NCBI GenBank assembly: GCA_029863005.1
Contig: JAOTWF010000005.1
Location: forward strand, 1-64,000
DNA length: 64,000 nt
Direction of reading: 5' to 3'
Origin: Gammaproteobacteria bacterium
Lineage (GTDB): Bacteria > Pseudomonadota > Gammaproteobacteria > Acidiferrobacterales > Sulfurifustaceae
A program made the translations under genes and the position numbers. Shown here in pieces: positions 28,206-35,538 of this stretch (its first letter is position 1; each line of letters starts with the position of its first letter). The notes beneath the pieces are model-generated. The model searched no databases. It had not been told where the DNA came from and saw only the letters and a program-made list of their open reading frames with translations.

Positions 28206-29132
28206 ATGCCATCACACTGGCTTTTCTGGGTGTTCTTGATCCTGCTCGTTACATCGACACAGGAAGCGAGTTCTCAGGCGAGTGGCAGCAACACTTATGC
28301 TGATCTCGCGCCTATCCTCGTCCAGCGCTGCGTGATGTGCCACTCAGGCGATGCGGCTCCTCTTGGTCTGCGCCTGGACAATTTCGAATCGGTGTTGAAG
28401 GGAAGCACCAGAGGCCCAGTGGTAAAAGCGGGTGATCCTTCGGGTAGTGAGCTTATTCGACGTCTTAAGGGTATCAGCCAGCCACGCATGCCAATGACCG
28501 GGCCGCCGTTTTTGTCCGACAGCGAAATCGCCCTTTTCGAGCGTTGGGTGACCGCCGGGTTGCCCAGGGGCGGCGTTGCACAGGATGCGCCCCCTTCTAA
28601 GCCGACGACTCTGCGACCCGAGGCAGGTCAAGCGGTCACGTATCTCCATGTTGCACCGATCTTGGCCACTCGTTGCTCCAAGTGCCATGCCGAGAAAGGC
28701 TTGATGGGTGCCGCACCGGAAGGTTATCGGCTGACTTCATATGATTCGACACTCTCGACGGCTGATCGTGTGCGCGTGGTTCCTGGAAAGCCAGACGCCA
28801 GCGAACTGGTTCGGCGCATTCGTGGCCAGGCACTTCCCAGAATGCCCTTCGACGGCCCGCCGTATCTTTCCAATGACGAGATTCGCCTGATGGAAGCCTG
28901 GGTCGCACAAGGCGCACGCGATGCCAACGGCAAGGTCGCGCCCAACCCGACCGGCGCCGCCGTGCGCCTGCACGGAACGCTGCGATCGGGATGGCGATTG
29001 GATGGCCTTGATCTGGACATCGGTGCGCACACCCGTATCGACAAGTCGCCAAAGTCGGGGGACTTCGTTGAGGTCCGCGGTCGTCTGGACGAGGCCGCGA
29101 ACATCAAGGTCGAGCGGCTCAGACGACGGTGA
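28206..29132 (+). CDS. Secreted diheme cytochrome c-like protein (cassette gene 2)
   Basis: Predicted periplasmic protein. A signal peptide (MPSHWLFWVFLILLVTSTQEASS) is followed by two similar cytochrome c domains of the Planctomycete-type C (PSC) kind. The heme motifs are CVMCH (about residues 41-45) and CSKCH (about 157-161). Each domain repeats an APILxxRCxxCH start and a PRMPxxGPPxLSxxEIxLxxxWVxxG end. A C-terminal beta domain (HGTLRSGWRLDGLDLDIG) resembles DUF5666. The ORF is open from a TTG at 28053 inside attC A; the ATG at 28206 is chosen because it begins the signal peptide (308 aa). Its function is probably electron transfer, partner unknown. Confidence 0.8.
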   Translation: MPSHWLFWVFLILLVTSTQEASSQASGSNTYADLAPILVQRCVMCHSGDAAPLGLRLDNFESVLKGSTRGPVVKAGDPSGSELIRRLKGISQPRMPMTGPPFLSDSEIALFERWVTAGLPRGGVAQDAPPSKPTTLRPEAGQAVTYLHVAPILATRCSKCHAEKGLMGAAPEGYRLTSYDSTLSTADRVRVVPGKPDASELVRRIRGQALPRMPFDGPPYLSNDEIRLMEAWVAQGARDANGKVAPNPTGAAVRLHGTLRSGWRLDGLDLDIGAHTRIDKSPKSGDFVEVRGRLDEAANIKVERLRRR

Positions 29133-29166
29133 ACTTCATTCTCATGCGCGCAAGGTGAATCATGGC

Positions 29167-29230
29167 TTTCAACTTTTCGCTTCACGCGGACGCGCGGCAA
29201 GCCGCGCGCCGGTGAGCTCTGGCATTAGCC
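29167..29230 (+). repeat. attC-like site B
   Basis: Located 35 nt after the cytochrome stop. GCTTCACGCGGACGCGCGGC pairs with GCCGCGCGCCGGTGAGC through about 15 bp, leaving single extrahelical bases (A29190, G29186, T29181) all on one arm, the geometry typical of folded attC. The flanking core sites TTTCAAC and ATTAGCC deviate from consensus at one and two positions. It precedes the start of cassette 3 by about 20 nt. Confidence 0.5.
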
Positions 29231-29248
29231 ACCAATAAAGGCACAGCC

Positions 29249-29709
29249 ATGCGCTGCACACGAATGATATTAGCTTGCCTACTTACCATTTTTTCGCTGG
29301 GTGCAGATCCGGTTCGCCATCACTTGTTGATATATCCTGGAAATCATTGGAGGTAGAGTATTGCCTACCCTCTGGTGAAACGAAAACATGGAGGAGCACA
29401 GATTCCGCTGAGCTGGAAGTGCTCAGGGCATCGATGCAACCGCAAAGACCTCAAGGACTGACCATGCTTTTAAAAAGCTATACCAATGAGCTGCGGTTGG
29501 GGCTTAGTTCCGGCCAAGCGTGGAACCTTTACTATCGAGACAAACATAACCGCATTACCTTTTTTGACCCGAACAACATCAATCAGTCTTTCGTGGTTGG
29601 TATTTCTGGCGATCTGTATTCTGAGCTCTCTAAGCGCCTTGTCACTCACGGAGGCAGTGCAATTGCATTAGACGGAAGCTGTCGTATTCCCGAAATGGCT
29701 GGCAAGTAG
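29249..29709 (+). pseudogene. Secreted hypothetical protein interrupted by a one-base frameshift (cassette gene 3)
   Basis: An ATG at 29249 begins a clear signal peptide (MRCTRMILACLLTIFSLGA), but this frame stops after 35 codons. The remainder of the protein continues in the next frame of the ORF track at 29275-29709 (SPSLVDISWKSLEVEYCLPSG and onward). Joining them needs one additional nucleotide, and a run of six T at about 29289-29294 lies exactly between the two parts. The product would be about 150 aa and exported, with no recognised domain. Either this is a frameshifted cassette gene or a homopolymer sequencing error. The stop is followed after 3 nt by attC-like site C. Confidence 0.55.
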
Positions 29710-29712
29710 TGT

Positions 29713-29773
29713 GACTAACCATTGCTCGGAGTGGACGGCAATAGCGCCGCCCGCTCAGGAACAATGTTAAGGC
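29713..29773 (+). repeat. attC-like site C
   Basis: The most complete of the three. R'' GACTAAC and R' GTTAAGG each differ from consensus by one base and pair with each other (CTAA with TTAAG). L-box arms CATTG and CAATG pair perfectly. The central stem GAGTGGACGGC/GCCGCCCGCTC has 11 positions with one A-C mismatch and one G-U. Unpaired spacers separate the segments, giving the two-box architecture of attC in 61 nt. No gene is seen between it and 29842. Confidence 0.6.
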
Positions 29774-29842
29774 ACGCTCAATACCTCCGACCTATGCCAA
29801 GTTTGGCTGGATCTGGAATCCGACTCGAAGTTCACAATCGTC

Positions 29843-30529
29843 TTAATTAGCCACGCCACGCAGCAAGCTATTTTTTGTACCCACTTCGCGCATCTGAGCG
29901 CATTGCGCGCCGGTGAGCCGCGTGTTTTCCGGTGCCGTCTCCGCTCGCATTAAATTGCCCGGCCGTTCGATGTGTTCGCCGCTGTCCGTCAGGACATGCA
30001 CGAGTTCGTGGGTAAGGGCAATGCCCACGTCGCGCGTGGCGCGCGTCACCCACACGCTGTCGGTGAGTTCCGGGCGTGTTTGGCTGTTGCCCCGGCCAAT
30101 GGCCTCGGCGTCAAAGGCCGGCTGGTGGCGGGTGTCGGCCACGAAATACACCGTGGGCCTGGCAAGCTGCAGGGTACGCGCCAGCTCGCGTGATACCGGT
30201 GTATCGAGATAATGATAACGCTGCGGCGCATCGACTCGCACGAGCTCGACCTGCCGCAGTAGCAGGCCGCACTGCTCCAGTATTTCTGCGACATTGCGAA
30301 CTGCTTCTTCCATGGTTTCGCGTGGCCAGTCGCTGCCGGTGAAATAAACCAGCGTCAGCGTCAGTTGATGCGTCGGGTTGTCCCGTGCTGGGCTGCGGTG
30401 GTAAATCTGCTCCGCCGCCAGGGTGTATCGTTCCACCACCTTGATCTTTATCGTTTCCTGCGCAACTGCCGGACTGAGAATCAGCGCGGATCCCAAAATC
30501 AAGGCGAGCAAGCGAAAACGTAGCCTCAT
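29843..30529 (-). CDS. Secreted zincin-like protein with HExxH...GEH motif
   Basis: Predicted exported protein. A signal peptide (MRLRFRLLALILGSALILSPAVAQ) precedes a domain whose later part contains THELVHVLTDSGEH. HELVH is the HExxH zinc motif, and the His eight residues on (GEH) could be the third ligand. Three N-terminal Met codons are possible (30613, 30556, 30529); I chose 30529 because it begins the signal peptide, giving 228 aa, but no start has a good ribosome binding site. ISRPGNLM-like sequence after the motif (ERPGNLMRAE) recalls Met-turn metalloproteases. The family and substrate are not known to me. Confidence 0.7.
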   Translation of the reverse strand: MRLRFRLLALILGSALILSPAVAQETIKIKVVERYTLAAEQIYHRSPARDNPTHQLTLTLVYFTGSDWPRETMEEAVRNVAEILEQCGLLLRQVELVRVDAPQRYHYLDTPVSRELARTLQLARPTVYFVADTRHQPAFDAEAIGRGNSQTRPELTDSVWVTRATRDVGIALTHELVHVLTDSGEHIERPGNLMRAETAPENTRLTGAQCAQMREVGTKNSLLRGVAN

Positions 30530-30702
30530 CGGTGGAAAGCTGGTAGGAATATTCATCACCGGCAAGCCGTGGATTCGTCTTGCGCGTAAATGATGTGCGG
30601 ATTTCGTGGACACTGTCAGACCAATGGAGAAACAATAAGGGAAAGAGATATTTTTAATAGTTCAGCTCGTGCTATGTAATGTCGACACGTTTCTGCTAAC
30701 GC

Positions 30703-31125
30703 TCAACCAGCAATTTTTCCTGCCCAATCCAAAATTACCTGCACGCGCGGCACCAGCAGCCCCCGTGCCGCGTCGTATTCCATCCAGCGAAATTCCTCAT
30801 GCTCCGGCTTGCCGAGTTCCTCCGTGACGGGCAGAAAGACCTCCCCCGTGGGCGATTCCGCGAAATAATAGCGCGCGATCTTGTTCTTGCCGTAGGGCTC
30901 GGTTTCGATGAAGCCATGACCCCAGCGGAAATTGAGACCGGTCAGCGTGGTTTCTTCCTCGACCTCGCGGATTGCCGCCGCCAGCGGGTCTTCGCTGGGC
31001 TCGACTATGCCCTTGGCAAAATCCCAGTAATCACGCACACGCAGCAGCAGGTAACGGTACCGGTCATCGAAGCGCCGAACAACGACAACGCCGGCGGAAA
31101 GGGTGGGCGGGGCATTCATGCTCAT
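30703..31125 (-). CDS. Nudix hydrolase (bis(5'-nucleosyl)-tetraphosphatase-like)
   Basis: A 140-aa single-domain Nudix protein. The Nudix box GIVEPSEDPLAAAIREVEEETTL (residues about 39-61, shown here as its two halves GIVEPSE and REVEEETTL) has all the acidic metal ligands. The fold opens with SAGVVVVRRFDDRYRYLLLR and has YWDFAKG before the box, as in asymmetric Ap4A hydrolases. It probably cleans up dinucleoside polyphosphates made by stressed aminoacyl-tRNA synthetases. ATG codons at 31125 and 31119 are both possible starts. It is separated from fccB upstream by a strong terminator, so it has its own promoter. Confidence 0.88.
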   Translation of the reverse strand: MSMNAPPTLSAGVVVVRRFDDRYRYLLLRVRDYWDFAKGIVEPSEDPLAAAIREVEEETTLTGLNFRWGHGFIETEPYGKNKIARYYFAESPTGEVFLPVTEELGKPEHEEFRWMEYDAARGLLVPRVQVILDWAGKIAG

Positions 31126-31146
31126 GAAGTCATCTCATGCGTACGT

Positions 31147-31179
31147 AAAAAAAACAAGGGCGGCCGAAGCCGCCCTTGT
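31147..31179 (-). terminator. Rho-independent terminator after fccB
   Basis: On the minus strand, ACAAGGGCGGC, loop TTCG and GCCGCCCTTGT form a perfect 11-bp stem followed by a run of T residues (the A-tract at 31147-31154 on the plus strand). It ends the fccA-fccB transcript just before the Nudix gene. Confidence 0.9.
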
Positions 31180-31211
31180 CATACCGCGTTGCTGCGATAT
31201 CGATACCGCTA

Positions 31212-32510
31212 TTAGCCCCAGCTGTCGGCGGCGATGCTCTCGTACCAGCCGAAGGCGTACTTGGCCTCTTCCTCGCGGAACGAATCCGGCGCGTCCTTGG
31301 GGCTCACGCCGCCTGAGCCTTCGATCGACGTAATGCCCTTCTCCGTGTTGTTGTACACGCCCGCTACCGAGATGCCGTACTTCGGCCCGACGAAGCTATA
31401 GCAGGTGTTGGAGAAGGAGTTCGCGGCCGGGGTCTCGCCCTTGAGCATGGCCACAATCGCTGCGGCGCACATCTTGGCCTCGCTGGTGGCGGCGAAGCCC
31501 GATTTCGGCAGTGCACCGGCGATCGAGGAATCGCCAATGACATGAACGCCGGCATGCATCTTGGACTCGAAGGATACTGGGTCCACCGGGCACCAACCCT
31601 TGTCGTCGGCCAGCCCGGAAGTCAGCGCGATCTTGCCCGCGGTCTGCGCCGGGATGAGGTTCACCACGTCGGCCTTGTGCTTGGCCATTTCGGCGTCGAG
31701 GGTCATCTTCTTGACGTCGACCGACTTCACCGTACCGCCCCTGTTGCCCGGGATCCACTCGATCATGCCGGGATAAAGCTTCTGCCAGCCGGCCTCGAAC
31801 AGGCCCTGCTTCGCGAAGTTGTCCTTGGCATCCAATATAAGAATTTTGGACTTGGGTTTTTGCTCCTTGAAATAGTGGGCGACCATGCTGGCCCGTTCGT
31901 ACGGCCCGGGCGGGCAGCGGAACGGATTGGGCGGCGCAACGATCACGAAGGTGCCGCCGTTTTTCATGGCCTTGAGTTTTTTCTGCAACAGCACTGTCTG
32001 CGGCCCGGCATTCCAGGCGTGCGGCATGACCTCCACCGCCTTGGCGCTGTAGCCTTGGATGGCGTCGTACTTGAAGTCAATGCCTGGCGAGACCACCAGC
32101 CGATCGTAAGCGAGCGTCTTGCCGCTCTTGAGTTTAACTTTTTTGCCAGCGGCATCGATGGACGTCACCGTGTCATGCACGACATTGACACCATGCTTCT
32201 TTTTGAGCGCATCAAAGCTTTGAGTGATGGAATCCATGGTGCGCAGGCCGCCCAGCACCAGATTGCTGAATGGGCAGGTGATGTATTTCGAGCTCGGCTC
32301 GACCAGCGTCACGGCGACGCCCGGATCGAGCCGGCGCAGGTACTTGGCGCAAGTCGCGCCGCCAAACCCTCCGCCCACCACGACGACGCGGGCGGAACCT
32401 TTGCTCATGCCATGCTTGGCGGCATGCGCCAGTGGGGCATGACCGAGCACACCGGCCGCGGAAGCCGCGCCGGCAATTTTGAGGAAATCTCTGCGAGTAA
32501 TTTTGCTCAT
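31212..32510 (-). CDS. fccB: Flavocytochrome c sulfide dehydrogenase, flavoprotein subunit
   Basis: Periplasmic sulfide:cytochrome c oxidoreductase that oxidises sulfide to sulfur and passes electrons to the FccA heme. A twin-arginine signal (RRDFLK, residues 6-11, cleavage near AHA) exports the folded FAD protein. The FAD fold is VVVVGGGFGGAT (about 42-53). Cys79 in YITCPFSN fits the covalent 8-alpha-FAD thioether site of Allochromatium FccB. Cys199 (RCPPGPYE) and Cys370 (SNTCYSF) fit the redox-active disulfide. The length of 432 aa is typical. It lies 9 nt after fccA with AGGGGGA before its ATG. Confidence 0.96.
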   Translation of the reverse strand: MSKITRRDFLKIAGAASAAGVLGHAPLAHAAKHGMSKGSARVVVVGGGFGGATCAKYLRRLDPGVAVTLVEPSSKYITCPFSNLVLGGLRTMDSITQSFDALKKKHGVNVVHDTVTSIDAAGKKVKLKSGKTLAYDRLVVSPGIDFKYDAIQGYSAKAVEVMPHAWNAGPQTVLLQKKLKAMKNGGTFVIVAPPNPFRCPPGPYERASMVAHYFKEQKPKSKILILDAKDNFAKQGLFEAGWQKLYPGMIEWIPGNRGGTVKSVDVKKMTLDAEMAKHKADVVNLIPAQTAGKIALTSGLADDKGWCPVDPVSFESKMHAGVHVIGDSSIAGALPKSGFAATSEAKMCAAAIVAMLKGETPAANSFSNTCYSFVGPKYGISVAGVYNNTEKGITSIEGSGGVSPKDAPDSFREEEAKYAFGWYESIAADSWG

Positions 32511-32519
32511 GTCATCCCC

Positions 32520-32873
32520 CTATTTCAGGTTGTTGCCGATGTAGTTGGCCATTGCCTCGAGTTCGGCGTCGGTGTAACCCTTGATGTGGCGCGACATGAC
32601 CGTGGAGGGCAATTGACCGGACTTATATTGCTTGAGCATCAGTAAGACCTGTTCGGCATTCTTGCCGGTCAGGCTCGGGATGCTGCCGGGGCTGCGGCCG
32701 TCGGTGCCGTGACAGGAAAAACAGGTATTGACCATGTTCACGACTGCCGCGGGGCTGGGAGGCGCGGATGCCGGACCAGCAGCCGGGGCCTCGGCCGCCG
32801 TGGCGGCAAGCGGCACGGCGCTCAGGCACATCGCCCCGAGCGCCATGACAAATAGTGTGCGATTGACTTTCAT
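32520..32873 (-). CDS. fccA: Flavocytochrome c sulfide dehydrogenase, monoheme cytochrome subunit
   Basis: Electron-accepting subunit of FccAB in the periplasm. A Sec signal peptide (MKVNRTLFVMALGAMCLSAVPLAATAA) is followed by an Ala/Pro-rich linker and one class I cytochrome c domain with CFSCH (residues about 51-55). A Met in the segment LPSTVMSRH is the likely sixth ligand. The ORF track starts at 32936. The ATG at 32873 is preceded by GGAGG and begins the signal peptide, giving 117 aa. It forms an operon with fccB; no soxXYZABCD genes are nearby. Confidence 0.93.
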   Translation of the reverse strand: MKVNRTLFVMALGAMCLSAVPLAATAAEAPAAGPASAPPSPAAVVNMVNTCFSCHGTDGRSPGSIPSLTGKNAEQVLLMLKQYKSGQLPSTVMSRHIKGYTDAELEAMANYIGNNLK

Positions 32874-33013
32874 GGGTGACCTCCTAATGTGGATTACATC
32901 TTTGGAATAATAAAAACGACTTTCTCTCTGCTGCACGCAGATTCATACAGTTTGCTCACGTATAAATTTATTAAATAAGAATATAATTACCACACACCGG
33001 ATATTTCCCATCC

Positions 33014-33027
33014 TTGACTTGGGTCAA
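33014..33027. promoter_or_regulatory. FNR/DNR-type palindrome upstream of fccAB
   Basis: TTGAC-TTGG-GTCAA is a perfect 5-4-5 palindrome matching the TTGAY-N4-RTCAA boxes bound by FNR/ANR/DNR-type CRP-family regulators. On the minus strand, TAATTAT/TATATT sequences at about 32980-32989 lie where a -10 box would put the palindrome near -43 to -47, suitable for activation of fccA. The rest of 32874-33166 is non-coding and AT-rich. Confidence 0.5.
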
Positions 33028-33166
33028 ACTCTAATGACCGATTTACGTTTGCCCACGGACAGGAAATCCGTTTCGATCATCTAACTCCTATATTTTCACG
33101 GTTGCAAGCAACGGGTATGTGACACCGTACACACGCCCGGGCCGCAGCCGGAAAACGCTTGTGGCG

Positions 33167-34576
33167 TCAGCGGTTTTTGGGTGCCGGGGAAAGGAGGTCC
33201 AGACGTTCGCTGGATTGCGGGATTATCACCCGGGCGCGTGTCGATTCCAGACGTTGCGCCAGTGCCTGCATCGGTTCCGGTTCTCCGTGCACCAGCGCCA
33301 CGGGCGGGCGCTGTGAAAAATTCTGATACCACTTAAGCAGGCCCGATTGCCCGGCGTGCGCCGACAGCCCGCCGACGGTGTGGATTTGCGCACTGACGCG
33401 CACGGACTCACTCCAGAGCTTCACGGTTTTGGCGCCATCCACGATGCGCCGGCCGAGGGTGCCTTGCGCCTGGAAGCCGGCGAAGATGACGTGACATTGG
33501 CTGCGCCAGAGATTGTGCTTGAAGTGATGCCGGATGCGGCCACCGTCGCACATGCCGCTGCCGGCGATCACGATGGCACCGCGGCGCACGCGGTTGATGG
33601 CCATGGACTGAGCGGCGGTGCGGCTGAAATGCAGGTTCGGCATGGAAAAGGGGTCGCCGTGCTTTTTGCGGCGATGGTTCGCCTCGGCGTCGAACAGCTT
33701 CCAGTACCGCCCGTAGACCTCGGTGGCCTCGATCGCCATCGGGCTATCGAGGAACACAGTCCAGTCGCCAACGCCCCACTCCCGCGAGTGATGTTTGAGG
33801 AAATAGAGGAGTTCCTGACTGCGGCCGATAGCGAAGGCGGGGATAAGTATATTGCCTTGGGCTTGACGCGCTGCGCGAAACACCTCGCCCAATTCCGTGA
33901 GCGTCTCGTCCCAGGAGCGGTGCTCGCGATCGCCATAGGTGCTCTCGAGAACCACGAGATCAGCCTCACGAACACACTCCGGGTTGCGCAGGATCGGCGC
34001 CCCGGCATGCCCCAAGTCGCCGCTGAAGACAAGCTTGCGGCGCGCGCCATTTTCTTCCAGCCACAGTTCCACAATGGCCGAACCAAGGATGTGGCCAGCG
34101 TCCCGCAAACACAGCCGCACGCCCGGGAGGATTTCCCGCGCGGCACCGTAATCGAGCGCCTTAAACTGGCGCACGGCCTTGTCGGCGTCCTGGCGCGAGT
34201 ACAAAGGTTCGACCAGGCGCTGGCCGAGACGCAGGCGGCGGCGGTTTTCATGTTCGGCGTCTTTCTCGTTCAGCAATGCCGCGTCTGTCAGCATGATCTG
34301 ACACAGGTCGCGCGTGGCGCGGTGCGTGTGGATCGGTCCGCGAAAGCCGGCCTTCACCAGCAGGGGCAAGCGGCCGGAATGGTCGAGATGGGCGTGTGTC
34401 AGTACGACGGCATCAAGGCGAGAGGGATCAAAAGGAAAGGGCCGGCGGTTGCGCGCCTCGTCCGCGGGCGCGCCCTGGATCAGACCGCAATCGACGAGCA
34501 GCTGCCGATCACCGCAATGCAGCAGAAAACAAGATCCGGTTACTTCGCCGGCGGCACCGTGAAACTCGATATCCAT
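33167..34576 (-). CDS. MBL-fold beta-CASP ribonuclease (YSH1/CPSF-like exonuclease family)
   Basis: A 469-aa metallo-beta-lactamase fold hydrolase of the RNA-processing beta-CASP group. The N-terminal MBL domain carries HAHLDHSG (about residues 61-68) and later His/Asp ligands (DAGHILGSA, FSGDLG). The beta-CASP insert follows (LIPAFAIGRSQELLYFL; SPMAIEATEVY; IAGSGMCDGGRIRHH), and the RMMBL-type C-terminus has VGGLSAHAGQ with the final metal-binding His. Such bacterial proteins act on RNA; the precise substrate is unknown. It is upstream of fccA on the same strand but separated by about 290 nt of regulatory DNA. Confidence 0.9.
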   Translation of the reverse strand: MDIEFHGAAGEVTGSCFLLHCGDRQLLVDCGLIQGAPADEARNRRPFPFDPSRLDAVVLTHAHLDHSGRLPLLVKAGFRGPIHTHRATRDLCQIMLTDAALLNEKDAEHENRRRLRLGQRLVEPLYSRQDADKAVRQFKALDYGAAREILPGVRLCLRDAGHILGSAIVELWLEENGARRKLVFSGDLGHAGAPILRNPECVREADLVVLESTYGDREHRSWDETLTELGEVFRAARQAQGNILIPAFAIGRSQELLYFLKHHSREWGVGDWTVFLDSPMAIEATEVYGRYWKLFDAEANHRRKKHGDPFSMPNLHFSRTAAQSMAINRVRRGAIVIAGSGMCDGGRIRHHFKHNLWRSQCHVIFAGFQAQGTLGRRIVDGAKTVKLWSESVRVSAQIHTVGGLSAHAGQSGLLKWYQNFSQRPPVALVHGEPEPMQALAQRLESTRARVIIPQSSERLDLLSPAPKNR

Positions 34577-34659
34577 TATTGTTTTATTCGCTGACCCGGT
34601 ATTTTATCCCATCGATTCTTTTCTGAATGGCAAGGCATTGCTTTGACCTCAAGCAAGTT

Positions 34660-35538
34660 TCAGCGCAGTTCGCCGAGTAATGCCTCCATCATGCGTTCGG
34701 CCTGGGATCCGTAACCGCCGCCGAACAGGTTGAAGTGATTCAGAACGTGGTAGAGGTTATAGAGCGTCTTGCGAACTTTGTAGCCGGCCTCGAGTGGCCA
34801 GGCTTCCTGATATGCCTGGTAAAACCGGGAGGAAAACCCGCCGAACAATTCCGTCATCGCGAGGTCCGCCTCGCGGTCGCCGTAATAAACGGCTGGATCG
34901 AAGATCACCGGACGTTCCCCGGCGGCACTCACGTTTCCGCCCCAGAGGTCACCATGCAGCAATGAAGGTGTCGGCTGGTAGCGGCGGAAAAATTCTCCCA
35001 GATCCGCCATCAACCGTTCGCCCTGGCGCATCAGGTTGCGCCCGTGGCGCGCGGCCAGATCAAGCTGAAAGCCCAAGCGATGTTCGCGCCAGAACTGGAC
35101 CCAGTCAGTGTCCGGCGTGTTGATTTGTGGTGTGGAACCAATGGTATTGTCGAGTCGCCAGCCGAATTGTTTTTGTGTCGCACGATGCATCTGCGCCAGC
35201 TCCCGCCCGAGCTGTTCGAAACAGCGCCCGTCCGCGCCCGACAGTTCCAGGTGTTCCAGCACGAGGTAGGCGGAGTCACCCACCGTGCCGGCACACACCG
35301 GTTGCGGTACTCGCACGCTGCGCGACTGGGTGATTTCCTTTAGCCCCTCGGCTTCGGCCTCGAACATGGCGAGGCGCCCTGCGTCGTTGAGCTTCACGAA
35401 GAAACGTCTGCGGCCGTCTTCCAATACCGTGGTGGAATTAATGCACCCGCCACCGACGGCGTCATGCGACTTAACGATGAAAGGAGTACCGGTGGCCTCA
35501 GATATGCGATTCGCGATGCTTCTCCAGGTTGTGTCCAT
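34660..35538 (-). CDS. Fructosamine kinase family protein
   Basis: Aminoglycoside-phosphotransferase-fold kinase of the fructosamine-3-kinase/YniA family, which phosphorylates sugar adducts on protein amino groups so that they fall off (protein deglycation). The kinase core shows the nucleotide-binding GGGCINST and lysine (FFVKLND), the catalytic loop LLHGDLWGGNV (about residues 193-203) and the metal-binding FDPAVYYGDREADLAM. The C-terminus has the family segment LYNLYHVLNHFNLFGGGY. The length of 292 aa is normal. A GGAAAGG lies before the ATG. Confidence 0.93.
   Translation of the reverse strand: MDTTWRSIANRISEATGTPFIVKSHDAVGGGCINSTTVLEDGRRRFFVKLNDAGRLAMFEAEAEGLKEITQSRSVRVPQPVCAGTVGDSAYLVLEHLELSGADGRCFEQLGRELAQMHRATQKQFGWRLDNTIGSTPQINTPDTDWVQFWREHRLGFQLDLAARHGRNLMRQGERLMADLGEFFRRYQPTPSLLHGDLWGGNVSAAGERPVIFDPAVYYGDREADLAMTELFGGFSSRFYQAYQEAWPLEAGYKVRKTLYNLYHVLNHFNLFGGGYGSQAERMMEALLGELR

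Larger units (their letters stand above)
27545..29773 (+). mobile_element. Integron-like gene cassette array without integrase (CALIN-like), three cassettes
   Basis: Three plus-strand ORFs are each followed closely by an attC-like sequence (28018-28058, about 29167-29230, 29713-29773). The array opens with a perfect R' core site, GTTAGGC, at 27545-27551, only 8 nt before the first start codon, as in integron cassettes. Orientation and ORF-to-attC spacing (4-35 nt) fit the cassette model for all three. No intI lies in the window. The first ORF and its leader are more AT-rich than the backbone, consistent with acquisition. The attC calls are by eye from conserved core sites and hairpin geometry. 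Confidence 0.6.

Noticed and set aside
31542-32645. A 367-aa plus-strand ORF antisense to fccB/fccA
   Set aside because: It covers two clearly supported genes and shows no domain or start signal.
33347-34594. A 415-aa plus-strand ORF antisense to the beta-CASP ribonuclease
   Set aside because: Long shadow frame opposite a gene with all catalytic motifs intact.
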